Shown: positions 24,598 through 32,689 of the stretch, piece by piece
Layout: each line of letters starts with the position of its first letter
Numbering within the stretch: position 1 is the first letter of the stretch
DNA from: an uncultured Sphingomonas sp.
Lineage (GTDB): Bacteria > Pseudomonadota > Alphaproteobacteria > Sphingomonadales > Sphingomonadaceae
Direction: 5' to 3'
Length of the DNA: 64,000 nucleotides
Assembly: GCA_913775315.1 (NCBI GenBank)
Contig: CAJYIX010000019.1
Location: forward strand, 1-64,000
Translations under genes and position numbers: made by a program
Notes under the pieces: model-generated
What the model saw: only the letters and a program-made list of their open reading frames with translations
Told to the model about the DNA's origin: nothing
Databases searched by the model: none

Positions 24598-26421
24598 TTA
24601 TTCGACCGTCACGCTCTTGGCCAGGTTGCGCGGCTGATCGACGTCGGTCCCCTTCGCCACCGCTACGTGATAGGCGAGCAGCTGCACCGGTACCGCATAG
24701 ACGATCGGCGCAATCAGCGGGTGCACCTTGGGCATGGTGATGGTGGCGAGACACCCGTCGCCAGCCGCCTCGATCCCGTCATAGTCGGAGATCAGCACCA
24801 CCTTGCCGCCGCGCGCCTGCACTTCCTGCATGTTCGAGACGGTCTTCTCGAACAACGGGCCAGACGGCGCGATGACGATGACGGGCACCGCATCGTCGAT
24901 CAGCGCGATCGGCCCGTGCTTCATCTCGCCCGCCGCATAGCCCTCGGCATGAATGTAGCTGATTTCCTTGAGCTTCAGCGCGCCTTCCAGTGCCAGCGGA
25001 TAGTCGGTGCCGCGGCCCAGATACAGCACGTCGCGGGCGCCCGCGATCAGCGGCGCCATCGCCTCGATCGCCTCATCATAGGCGAGCGCGCCGTTGATCG
25101 CGGCGGGCGCCTCACCCAGATGGCGGACCAGCGCGCGCTCGTCCTCGGCCGACAGCCGCCCCTTGGCCTTGGCGAGATTGGCCGCCAGCGCGGACAGCAC
25201 CGCGAGCTGGCACGAGAACGCCTTGGTCGAGGCGACGCCGATCTCCGGCCCGGCATGGGTGGGAAGCAGCAGGTCGGCTTCCCGCGCCATCGAGCTGGTG
25301 GGAACGTTGACCACCGCGGCGATCGTCTGCCCCTCCGCCTTGGCATGGCGCAGCGCCGCGAGGGTGTCCGCGGTTTCGCCCGACTGGCTGATGACGATCA
25401 TCAGCCCGCCCGGCTCCATCACCGGCGCGCGGTACCGGAACTCGGACGCCACATCGATGTCGACGGGGACACGCGCGAACTGCTCGAACCAGTATTTTGC
25501 GACCATCCCGGCATAGAAGCTGGTACCACACGCGACGATCGTCACGCGCTTGATCCCCGACAGGTCGAACTCGGGGATCGGCAGCACGATCTGCCCCTCC
25601 AGCCGCTGAAGGTACGAGCGCAGCGTCTGCGCGACGACGATCGGCTGCTCGAAGATTTCCTTCTGCATGAAATGCCGATGGTTACCCTTGTCGATCAGCG
25701 CGCCGGTGACGCCGCTGATCGTCACGGGCCGCTCGACGGGCGCGTTCTCGCGATCATAGACCTGCGCGCCGTCGGGGCGGATGACGACCCAGTCGCCCTC
25801 GTCCAGATAGGCGATACGCTGCGTCAGCGGCGCCAGCGCCAGCGCGTCGGAACCGAGAAACGTTTCCCCCTCGCCATAACCGATCACCAGCGGCGAGCCG
25901 AGCCGCGCGCCGATCAGCAGGTCGGGATGCTCGGCGAACAGGATCGCCAGCGCGAATGCACCGTGCAGGCGAGGCAGGGCGGTGCGCACCGCCTCGACCG
26001 GATCGCCGGTCGTCTGCAACGCCTCGTCGATCAGGTGGGCGACCACCTCGGTATCGGTCTGGCTGTTGAAAACGCGGCCCTTGGCGATCAGTTCGTCGCG
26101 CAGCGGCTTGAAGTTTTCGATGATGCCGTTGTGGACGACGGTCACCTTGCCAGCGACGTGCGGGTGGGCATTGTCTTCGGTTGGGGCGCCGTGCGTCGCC
26201 CAGCGGGTGTGCGCGATGCCGACATGACCGGGCAGCGGCTCCTCGGCCAGCCGCCTACCGAGATTGGCGAGCTTGCCCTGCGCACGGCGGCGTTCGATCG
26301 CGCCATCGTGCAGCGTGGCGATGCCCGCCGAGTCATAGCCGCGATATTCCAGCCGCTTCAGGCCGTCGAACAGCCGCTCGGCCACGTCGCTGGTGCCGAG
26401 AATCCCTACGATGCCGCACAT
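24598..26421 (-). CDS. glmS: Glutamine-fructose-6-phosphate aminotransferase (isomerising)
   Basis: GlmS makes glucosamine-6-phosphate, the first step to UDP-GlcNAc for peptidoglycan and lipid A. The 607-residue protein has an N-terminal class II glutaminase domain with nucleophile Cys2 (MCGIVGILG) and the RWATHG motif. Two SIS isomerase domains follow (VACGTSFYAG, SQSGETADT, VASTKAFSCQ), and it ends with the conserved DQPRNLAKSVTVE. It starts 1 bp after the glmU stop, forming a glmU-glmS operon that joins the amino-sugar steps. No GlmS ribozyme is expected or seen upstream. Confidence 0.98.
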   Translation of the reverse strand: MCGIVGILGTSDVAERLFDGLKRLEYRGYDSAGIATLHDGAIERRRAQGKLANLGRRLAEEPLPGHVGIAHTRWATHGAPTEDNAHPHVAGKVTVVHNGIIENFKPLRDELIAKGRVFNSQTDTEVVAHLIDEALQTTGDPVEAVRTALPRLHGAFALAILFAEHPDLLIGARLGSPLVIGYGEGETFLGSDALALAPLTQRIAYLDEGDWVVIRPDGAQVYDRENAPVERPVTISGVTGALIDKGNHRHFMQKEIFEQPIVVAQTLRSYLQRLEGQIVLPIPEFDLSGIKRVTIVACGTSFYAGMVAKYWFEQFARVPVDIDVASEFRYRAPVMEPGGLMIVISQSGETADTLAALRHAKAEGQTIAAVVNVPTSSMAREADLLLPTHAGPEIGVASTKAFSCQLAVLSALAANLAKAKGRLSAEDERALVRHLGEAPAAINGALAYDEAIEAMAPLIAGARDVLYLGRGTDYPLALEGALKLKEISYIHAEGYAAGEMKHGPIALIDDAVPVIVIAPSGPLFEKTVSNMQEVQARGGKVVLISDYDGIEAAGDGCLATITMPKVHPLIAPIVYAVPVQLLAYHVAVAKGTDVDQPRNLAKSVTVE

Positions 26422-26422
26422 G

Positions 26423-27790
26423 TTATTTCGCCGCCTTTCGCGCCTTCATCATCGAGCGGAACCGGGCCGCCCATCCCTCGCGCACTTCCTGTCGCCCGCG
26501 CGCCAGTGCCAACGCGTCGGCGGGCACGTCGGCGGTCACCACCGACCCCGCGCCGACGATCGCCCCCGCGCCGATCGCGACCGGTGCGACGAGCGCGCTG
26601 TTCGAGCCGACGAACGCGCCCTCGCCGATCGTCGTGCGATATTTAAGATAGCCGTCGTAGTTGCAGGTGATCGTGCCCGCGCCGATGTTCGCGCCCGCGC
26701 CCACATCGGCATCGCCGACATAGCTCAGGTGATTGACCTTCGCGCCCTCGCCCAGCACCGACTTTTTCAGCTCGACGAAATTGCCGACCTTGGCGCCCGC
26801 GCGAATGTCCGCGCCGGGGCGCAGCCGGGCATAGGGTCCGATCTCCGCCCCGCTGGCGATCGTGCAGCCTTCGAGATGCGAGAAGCCGTGGATGACCACG
26901 CCGTCAGCCACCGTCACGCCCGGACCGAACCACACGTTGGGCTCGATGGTCACGTCGCGGCCCAGCACCGTGTCGTGCGCGAACCACACCGTCTCCGGCG
27001 CGATCAGCGTGGCGCCATCGGCCATCGCCTGCGCCCGCCGTGCCGCCTGCCACTTGGCCCCCAGCCGGGCGAGCTCGGCGCGGCTGTTGACGCCGTCGAC
27101 CTCGTCCGCCGCCGTTTCGATGACGGCAGAGGCGCGCCCGTCCTGCCCGGCCAGCATGACGATGTCGGGCAGGTAATATTCGCCCGCCGCATTGTCGTTG
27201 CCGACGCGCGCGAGCAGCCCGAACAGGTCCGCCGCTCGCACCGCCATCAGCCCCGAGTTGCAGAGCGTCACCGCGCGCTCGTCCGCGGTCGCGTCCTTGA
27301 ACTCGACCATCCGGTCGATCCGCCCGGCCTCGTCGGCGATCACGCGGCCATAGGCGCCGGCGTCATCGGGGCGGAAGCCGAGCACGACGCACGCCGGCGC
27401 ATCCGCCGCGTGCAGCCGATCGAGCATCCGCCGCATCGTCTCCGCCCGCACAAGCGGCACGTCGCCGTAGAGGATCAGCACGTCGCCCGAAAAGCCGGCC
27501 AGCGCCGCTTCCGCCTGGGCCACGGCGTGGCCGGTGCCGAGCTGCTCGGCCTGATGCGCGGTATCGGCACGGCCAGCAACAGCCGCCTCGACCTGCTCGC
27601 GGCGATCGCCGACGACGACCACCTGCCGCTCGGCACCGAGCGTCACCACGCTGTCGAGGAGGTGGAGCAGCATCGGCTTGCCCGCGATCGGGTGCAGCAC
27701 CTTGTGCACATCCGACTTCATCCGCGTGCCCCGCCCGGCGGCAAGGACGATCGCGGCGATCGGGCGGTTAGATAAGGATTGCTCGGTCAT
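26423..27790 (-). CDS. glmU: Bifunctional GlmU (glucosamine-1-P acetyltransferase / GlcNAc-1-P uridylyltransferase)
   Basis: GlmU performs the last two steps to UDP-GlcNAc. The 455-residue protein has an N-terminal pyrophosphorylase domain (VLAAGRGTRMKSDVHKVL, then ILYGDVPLV and GEYYLPDIV). The C-terminal left-handed beta-helix acetyltransferase shows hexapeptide repeats, LGEGAKVNHLSYVGD and GAGTITCNYDG. ATG at 27790 (MTEQSLSNRPIAAIVLA) is the correct start, since the open frame beyond it enters the divergent gph region. It is followed within 1 bp by glmS. About 60 bp separate it from the divergent gph start. Confidence 0.97.
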   Translation of the reverse strand: MTEQSLSNRPIAAIVLAAGRGTRMKSDVHKVLHPIAGKPMLLHLLDSVVTLGAERQVVVVGDRREQVEAAVAGRADTAHQAEQLGTGHAVAQAEAALAGFSGDVLILYGDVPLVRAETMRRMLDRLHAADAPACVVLGFRPDDAGAYGRVIADEAGRIDRMVEFKDATADERAVTLCNSGLMAVRAADLFGLLARVGNDNAAGEYYLPDIVMLAGQDGRASAVIETAADEVDGVNSRAELARLGAKWQAARRAQAMADGATLIAPETVWFAHDTVLGRDVTIEPNVWFGPGVTVADGVVIHGFSHLEGCTIASGAEIGPYARLRPGADIRAGAKVGNFVELKKSVLGEGAKVNHLSYVGDADVGAGANIGAGTITCNYDGYLKYRTTIGEGAFVGSNSALVAPVAIGAGAIVGAGSVVTADVPADALALARGRQEVREGWAARFRSMMKARKAAK

Positions 27791-27852
27791 CGCGGGCGGC
27801 GGTGCCACGAAAGCCTTGCCATTTCCATAGCCGGGCGGGCATCGCACCGGAC

Positions 27853-28524
27853 ATGACCAATTTTTCATTCGGGATCGTCGGCTTCGACCTCGACGGCACG
27901 CTGTTCGACACCTCCGCGGACCTGACCCGCGCGGTCAATCATGCGCTGGCACTGGACGCCCGCCCGCCGCTGCATGTGGAGCGGGTCAAGCCGATGATCG
28001 GCCGCGGCGCGCGCCACATGCTGGCGGAAGGGCTGGCCGCCTCGGGCGGCGGCGACGAGGCGCTGCTCGACCGGCTGCTGCCCGAACTGCTCGCCTTCTA
28101 CGAGGCCAATCTGTCCGACGGGACGGTCCCCTATCCAGGAATGCTCGGCGCGATCGACGCGCTGAGGGAACGCGGCGTAAGGGTCGGGATCGTCACCAAC
28201 AAGCGGTATGGGTTTGCCGAAAAACTCCTCCGCGAGCTCGGCCTCGCCGATCGGTTCGAGGTGCTGCTCGGCGGCGATTCGCTCGGGCCGGGCAATGCCA
28301 AGCCGAGCCCGGCGCTGATCCACGCGATGATCGAGCGGCTGGGCGGCGGGCGCGCGGCTTTCGTCGGCGATTCGATCTTCGATGTCGAGGCGGCGCATGC
28401 GGCGGGTATCCCGGCGGTGGCGGTCAGCTTCGGCTTCCTGATGCAGCCGGTCGAGGAACTCGGCGCCGACGCGATCATCGACCATTATGACGAGCTGATC
28501 CCCGCGCTCGAGCGGCTGGGATGA
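27853..28524 (+). CDS. gph: Phosphoglycolate phosphatase-type HAD hydrolase
   Basis: This 223-residue HAD-superfamily phosphatase probably removes phosphate from 2-phosphoglycolate formed during DNA repair. HAD motif I is GFDLDGTLFDT, motif II GIVTNKRYG, and motif III/IV KPSPALI followed by FVGDSIFDVEAA. The helical cap (about 20-85) is of the C1 type expected for Gph. ATG at 27853 places motif I at the usual distance; an upstream ATG at 27802 would add an unlikely arginine-rich extension. It overlaps the GNAT gene by 4 bp. Other HAD specificities cannot be excluded from motifs alone. Confidence 0.88.
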   Translation: MTNFSFGIVGFDLDGTLFDTSADLTRAVNHALALDARPPLHVERVKPMIGRGARHMLAEGLAASGGGDEALLDRLLPELLAFYEANLSDGTVPYPGMLGAIDALRERGVRVGIVTNKRYGFAEKLLRELGLADRFEVLLGGDSLGPGNAKPSPALIHAMIERLGGGRAAFVGDSIFDVEAAHAAGIPAVAVSFGFLMQPVEELGADAIIDHYDELIPALERLG

Positions 28525-28928
28525 TCCGGCCGTTCGCGCCCGGTGACCTGGACGGGCTCGACGCGCTGTGGCGCACCTGCTTCCCGGAAGATCCCCCGCG
28601 CAACGCCGCGCCCGTGTCGGTGCCGGAGAAGCTGCGCGTCGAGCCCGGCTCGGTGTTGGTTGCCGAGGAGGCGGGCGTGATCGTCGGCAGCGTCATGCAC
28701 GGCTATGACGGCCATCGCGGCTGGTTGTGGGGCGTGGCCGTCGCCCCGTCGCATCGGGGCCGCGGGCTCGGTGCCGCACTGGTCCGCGCGGCCGAGGCGG
28801 CGCTGGCCGCGCGCGGCTGCCCGAAGATCAACCTCCAGATCCGCGAGGGGAACACCGCCGTCACTGCCTTTTATGAACGGCTCGGTTATGTCGTCGAACC
28901 GCGCATCAACATGGGCAAGCTGCTCTAG
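28521..28928 (+). CDS. GNAT family N-acetyltransferase (YpeA-like)
   Basis: This 135-residue acetyltransferase has the GNAT acetyl-CoA site VAPSHRGRGLGAALV (R/QxxGxG/A motif) and a C-terminal INLQIREGNTAVTAFYERLGY segment. The closest named group by pattern is YpeA. The substrate is unknown; ribosomal protein, amino acid or small-molecule amines are all possible. It is translationally coupled to gph by a 4-bp overlap, an arrangement I do not associate with a known pathway. An inverted repeat of the window's REPIN-like family follows its stop. Confidence 0.88.
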   Translation: MIRPFAPGDLDGLDALWRTCFPEDPPRNAAPVSVPEKLRVEPGSVLVAEEAGVIVGSVMHGYDGHRGWLWGVAVAPSHRGRGLGAALVRAAEAALAARGCPKINLQIREGNTAVTAFYERLGYVVEPRINMGKLL

Positions 28929-28950
28929 AACGTCTTCGCAGCGTCTGCCC

Positions 28951-29021
28951 CGTCATCCTAGCGAAAGCCGGGATCGCTCGCAGCAAGAACCGCCAACGGC
29001 CCCGGCCTCCGCTGGGGCGAC
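28951..29021. repeat. Inverted pair of REPIN-like intergenic repeats
   Basis: Two diverged copies of a 24-25-nt repeat (left 28951-28975, containing TAGCGAAAGCCGGGATC; right 28998-29021) face each other across a short loop. The element lies between converging genes and can form a long stem. The same family recurs at 31671, 39671, 45752 and 50152. Confidence 0.65.
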
Positions 29022-29033
29022 AAATGGGGGGGT

Positions 29034-30038
29034 CTAGCCGACCGGCCGATAGCCCTTGCGCCATTTGGTCCACAGGTGCCGCGCCAGCATCGCCGGCGGC
29101 ATCCGCAGCAGGTGCCCGCGCAGATAGAAGCCGAACTCGCTGACCTTTCGCCGCTGCCGCCCCCAGCCATCGCGGCCGAGCAGGCGGCGGACGAACAGCC
29201 GGTCGGTCGGCGTGAGCGGCGCGCCCGCGCCATAGAGCCACTGGCTCAGCCGCAGAGCACGGTCGACCGCGTGCAACAGCCCATGCAGCCGTGCCCGCTC
29301 GCGCAGCCCCTCGACATAACCCGGCGCGTCGAACTCGCCGATCAGGCAGTGGATATCCCACAGGTTTCGAAGCCCGCCGGCCAGATCGCCATCGGCGAAC
29401 AGATGCGCCGCGGCATGGATCACTAGGTCCTCGCGGCTCAGCATCGACAGCCCGCCGCCGATCGCCACCGCGCCCGCCACCAGCGCCGCCGCATCGGGCT
29501 TCGGCGCGGCAGTGAGCGGCAGGATCGTGTGGTGGACGTCGATCATCCGGTCGCGCTCGCGGTGAATGAGCGGCGGCAGTTCGTGCATCCAGCGTCGGTA
29601 ATAGGCGTCGTCATAAGGATCGGGCTTCACCCATTCCCATCCCGCCGCCAGCAGCGCCGCCTCGCCCTCGTCCAGCCGATCGCGGGGCACGAGGATGTCG
29701 AGGTCGCCGATCTGCCGCCCCCGCCCAGCCTCGAGCCCCGCCGCGACGAAGGCAGTCCCCTTGAGCAGGATCACCGGCACGCCGATCGGCGCCAGCGCCC
29801 GCCGTGCCATCTCCGCCTCCCATAGCGCGGCGATCCGCCCCTGTTCGGCAGAGGCGCGCGCATCGTCGAGGATGCGCGCCGCCGCGGCCGGCATCGGCAG
29901 GCCGGCGACGCGGTGCGCGAGCGTGCCGATCATCTGTTCGGCGCGAGCGGCGGAGATCAGCGCGGTCCAGCCCGCGGCGTTGAACTGCGCGACCGACGCG
30001 GGATCGCGCAGTGCCGCGACGAGCAGCCGCGCGCTCAT
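29034..30038 (-). CDS. Nucleotidyltransferase family protein of the HprK-related cassette
   Basis: This 334-residue protein matches the uncharacterised nucleotidyltransferase group (NTP_transf_5, PF14907). The pol-beta-like core LLKGTAFVAAGL...QIGDLDILVPRDRL holds the metal-binding pair Asp112 and Asp114, and IDVHHTILP follows. Relatives of this family accompany HprK-like kinases in peptide-modification clusters, where a nucleotidyltransferase can extend a phosphorylated residue. Here it is the last gene of the operon and overlaps the kinase by 4 bp. Transfer of a nucleotidyl or phosphate group to a peptide is inferred, not shown. Confidence 0.85.
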   Translation of the reverse strand: MSARLLVAALRDPASVAQFNAAGWTALISAARAEQMIGTLAHRVAGLPMPAAAARILDDARASAEQGRIAALWEAEMARRALAPIGVPVILLKGTAFVAAGLEAGRGRQIGDLDILVPRDRLDEGEAALLAAGWEWVKPDPYDDAYYRRWMHELPPLIHRERDRMIDVHHTILPLTAAPKPDAAALVAGAVAIGGGLSMLSREDLVIHAAAHLFADGDLAGGLRNLWDIHCLIGEFDAPGYVEGLRERARLHGLLHAVDRALRLSQWLYGAGAPLTPTDRLFVRRLLGRDGWGRQRRKVSEFGFYLRGHLLRMPPAMLARHLWTKWRKGYRPVG

Positions 30039-30886
30039 GCCAGCGCCTCGACCTGCGCGATCGCAGTCGCCGCGTCCGGATAGTCGATCGCGGTTGCCGG
30101 GACGCTCGTGACGAGCCGGGTCAGCGCGTCGAACCCGCGCTCGCCCAGCGCGACGTAATTGGTCGACGCCTGCGTCAGCCGCACGAAGGTTTCGGCAGGC
30201 GGCACCTCTCGCTCTGCGCGGTCAAGGCCGAAGCGCGGAAAGACGATATGCGCCGCTACAGCGGGCACGGCCATCGCCGCGATCGAGGCGGCGTCGGGGA
30301 CGAGGTGGCGGATGTCGCCTTTGGGTGTTGCCTGCTGCGGCGGGCCGAACCGCGCCTGTGGCAGCGCCGCCTGCATGACGCCCACACTCTCGTTCTTCAG
30401 GCTGATTAGCCGGGGGAAGCCGTGGATCAGCCCCGTCGCGGGATCGACCAGCGCGAACTCGTCGCCCATCAGCCGCCAGCCGCGAGCCATCAGCAGCGCG
30501 GCGAGCGTCGACTTTCCCGCCCCGCTTTCGCCGGTCATCAGCACCGCGCGCCCATTCCGCTCGACGCAACTGGCGTGGAGCAATAGGTAACGACGCTGCG
30601 CCAGCGCCATCTGAAGGTTCATCCCCATCTCCGCCGCCAGCAGGCCGAGATCGAGCGGCAGCGGCGCCGCATCGGGGATCGTGAAGTCGCCGCCGATCAT
30701 CACCGCCGGCCGCACGAAGCGCCGCCACGGCCGCGCCGCGAACAGGCGGACGGTGAAGTCGGGTACGTCATCCTCGGGCTTCGGATAGTCGCGATACAGG
30801 TCCTGAAGCTCGGCGATCGGCCGGCGCCAGTCACTGCCGACGCGGAACCCCGCCGGGCCGATGCGAACCGAAAAGACGTGCTTCAC
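30035..30886 (-). CDS. HprK-related kinase A
   Basis: This 283-residue protein is related to HPr(Ser) kinase/phosphorylase but lacks its N-terminal domain. The P-loop is TGESGAGKST (118-127), with His104 in LLLHASCVER before it and GDEFALVDP (141-149) after. It ends in a helical tail. No HPr, EI or other PTS gene is nearby, so its substrate is unlikely to be HPr. Homologous kinases phosphorylate Ser or Thr of lasso peptide precursors. Operon order is Tat protein, PqqD-like, this kinase, nucleotidyltransferase, with 4-bp overlaps on both sides. Confidence 0.9.
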   Translation of the reverse strand: MKHVFSVRIGPAGFRVGSDWRRPIAELQDLYRDYPKPEDDVPDFTVRLFAARPWRRFVRPAVMIGGDFTIPDAAPLPLDLGLLAAEMGMNLQMALAQRRYLLLHASCVERNGRAVLMTGESGAGKSTLAALLMARGWRLMGDEFALVDPATGLIHGFPRLISLKNESVGVMQAALPQARFGPPQQATPKGDIRHLVPDAASIAAMAVPAVAAHIVFPRFGLDRAEREVPPAETFVRLTQASTNYVALGERGFDALTRLVTSVPATAIDYPDAATAIAQVEALA

Positions 30887-31149
30887 GCGGCCATCACCAG
30901 CCCGGCGGCGGCCAACTCTTCGAGCCGGTCGGCCAGCGCGGCGGGGTCGGGATCGACCAGTGCATAATCGCGCGCGAGGCGGTCGAGAATCGCGTGAACG
31001 TCCAGCGTCTCTTCCCCCAGCGCCGCGAGGATTTCGGGCACCGGCGCTTCGACGATATGCGTTTGGCCGGACGCGCGATGATAGAGGGCAGTGAGCACGT
31101 CGAGCGGCACGATGCGCAGGCTCGCCCGATCGGCGGCACGATAGCGCAT
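30883..31149 (-). CDS. PqqD-family peptide chaperone of the HPr-rel-A type
   Basis: This 88-residue protein has the PqqD / RiPP-recognition-element fold pattern: LTALYHRASGQTHIVEAPVPEIL, then LDVHAILDRLARDYALVD and LEELAAAGLV. Such domains bind leader or precursor peptides and present them to modifying enzymes. ATG at 31149 is chosen because it gives the family length and lies 11 bp after the preceding stop; the frame is open far upstream into the Tat gene. It overlaps the kinase start by 4 bp. It implies that the kinase acts on a ribosomal peptide or small protein. Confidence 0.85.
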   Translation of the reverse strand: MRYRAADRASLRIVPLDVLTALYHRASGQTHIVEAPVPEILAALGEETLDVHAILDRLARDYALVDPDPAALADRLEELAAAGLVMAA

Positions 31150-31160
31150 CGCGTGGCCCG

Positions 31161-31583
31161 TCAGGCGCGCGGCATCTGAAGCGAGGCGAAGCAGGTGAAA
31201 CCGCTCGTCCCCTGCTGCAACCGGCGGATATAGTTGGTGTATGCCTTGCTGCGCTGATAATCGGTGCCGGGGAGCGTGCCGCCGTTCAGTGCGCGCTTTA
31301 CCTCCTCGCCCTTGAACGGACGACCCGCGGGCGGGAACGCACCCTGCGTACCGGCGGGCACCAGCTTGCCGTCGGGCGCGATATACTGGCCTGCACGCGC
31401 CGGATCGGGCACGGGGATCTGACAATTCGAGATCGAGGCGGCGGTCTGCGCCAGCGCGGGGCGGATCGAGATCACGGCCGATGCGCCGACCGCACCGATC
31501 ATCAGCGCGCGGCGGCCGAGCGCCGGGCCGGGCATCGTGCCGTCGGTCTCGACGGGCGGGGTATCGGGCGTGTCTTCGCTCAT
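31161..31583 (-). CDS. Small Tat-exported protein of unknown family, candidate substrate of the cassette
   Basis: I do not recognise this 140-residue protein. It has a twin-arginine signal (GRRALMIG at 23-30, hydrophobic to about 40) and a likely cleavage after Ala45 in RPALAQ. The mature part of about 95 residues has only two cysteines (Cys54 in SNCQIP, Cys131 in GFTCF), which could form one disulfide. It is rich in Gly, Pro and Ala, and has a basic segment YQRSKAYTNYIRRLQQG. ATG at 31583 is supported by AAGGAAGAG ahead of it. As first gene of the PqqD-kinase-nucleotidyltransferase operon it may be the modified product, or a separate exported partner. Confidence 0.75.
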   Translation of the reverse strand: MSEDTPDTPPVETDGTMPGPALGRRALMIGAVGASAVISIRPALAQTAASISNCQIPVPDPARAGQYIAPDGKLVPAGTQGAFPPAGRPFKGEEVKRALNGGTLPGTDYQRSKAYTNYIRRLQQGTSGFTCFASLQMPRA

Positions 31584-31670
31584 GGTCGCACTCTTCCTTG
31601 CCCACGCCAGCTTGCGCAATGGTTAAAGTCACGGGGAACGCGTACAATTCGGGACAGCGCTCCCCGCAAA

Positions 31671-31764
31671 CCTCACCCCGGCGAGGGCTGGGATCCAGTA
31701 TCGCGCCCTTCGTCGTAATCATCGCGGCCCGCCCAAGTTGACCCCGGCCTTCGCCGGGGCACGG
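31671..31764. repeat. Inverted pair of REPIN-like repeats between divergent operons
   Basis: Left copy 31671-31697 and right copy 31738-31764 are inverted relatives. The right copy alone forms CCCCGGC/GCCGGGG. The pair lies in the 218-bp gap between the Tat-cassette start and the TraB/GumN gene. The gap must also contain two promoters; none was clear to me. Confidence 0.6.
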
Positions 31765-31801
31765 CTTTGGATCGGCACCGGAACCCGCTAGACCGGCTGC
31801 A

Positions 31802-32689
31802 ATGTTGCTTCGCCTCCTCCTGCCCGCGCTCGCGCTGTTCCTCGCCAGCCCGACGCCGCCGCCGCTTCCCGCCGACCCGCCGCTCTGGGTCGTGCGCGAC
31901 GCGGACACCACCATCTATCTGTTCGGCAGCGTCCACTGGCTGAAGCCCAACCTCGCCTGGTTCGACGACGAGGTGCGGGGCGCGTTCGACCGCGCCGACA
32001 CGCTCGTGCTCGAGACCCCGCCGGTGGAGCCAGCAGAGGCGCAGCGGACGCAGGACGCGATCGGCAAGACGGCGAACGGCCCGACCCTGCCCGAACGGCT
32101 GCCGGAGCCATATCGCCCGAAGCTCGCCGCCGCGCTGGCAGAACTCGGCTATCCGGTGGGCGCGTTCGACCGGGTGAAGCCGTGGCTGGCCGCCACGACG
32201 CTTTCGATCCTGCCGCTCAAGCGCCGCGGCTATGACGTGTCCGCCGGGGTGGAAGCGGTGCTGACCAAGGCGGCGCAGGGAGCGGAAAAGCCGATCGTCG
32301 GCCTCGAACCGCGGGTGCAGCAGCTCGGCTATTTCGATGCGCTGCCCGCAGAGGCGCAGATGGCGATGCTGAAGCGCCAGCTCGACAATATGAGCACGAC
32401 CGGCGATTCGACCGACGCGGTGCTCGCCGCCTGGACCGCGGGCGATACCGCCGCGCTCGGCCGCATCATCGACGCCGATCAGCGCGCCAGTTCGGCGGCG
32501 TTCGGCAAGGCGATCCTGTCTGACCGTAACCGTCGCTGGGCCGGATGGATCGCCGAGCGTATGAAGCGGCCCGGGACCGTCTTCATGGCGGTCGGCGTCG
32601 GCCACCTGACCGGCAGCGACACCGTCCAGCGCGCGCTGGCAGCGAGGGGCCTTACGGCCCGCCGCGTCAGGCCTGCGGCTTCCAGGTGA
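31802..32689 (+). CDS. TraB/GumN family protein
   Basis: This 295-residue protein has a signal peptide (MLLRLLLPALALFLASPTPP) and a TraB/GumN (Tiki-related metalloprotease-like) domain. Conserved features are IYLFGSVHWLKP (GxxH near the N-terminus), LVLETPPVEP, and VFMAVGVGHLTG near the C-terminus. The domain may act as a periplasmic protease by analogy with Tiki; bacterial substrates are unknown. The 3' end runs 23 bp into the converging DedA gene. No start alternative is needed, as the signal peptide begins at the first ATG. Confidence 0.9.
   Translation: MLLRLLLPALALFLASPTPPPLPADPPLWVVRDADTTIYLFGSVHWLKPNLAWFDDEVRGAFDRADTLVLETPPVEPAEAQRTQDAIGKTANGPTLPERLPEPYRPKLAAALAELGYPVGAFDRVKPWLAATTLSILPLKRRGYDVSAGVEAVLTKAAQGAEKPIVGLEPRVQQLGYFDALPAEAQMAMLKRQLDNMSTTGDSTDAVLAAWTAGDTAALGRIIDADQRASSAAFGKAILSDRNRRWAGWIAERMKRPGTVFMAVGVGHLTGSDTVQRALAARGLTARRVRPAASR

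Noticed and set aside
24589..26646. A 685-codon + strand frame opposite glmS
   Set aside because: It mirrors the GlmS codons and has no motif of its own.
30035..30886. HPr kinase/phosphorylase of the carbon-control PTS
   Set aside because: It lacks the N-terminal domain of HprK, has no PTS neighbours, and sits with PqqD-like and nucleotidyltransferase genes.
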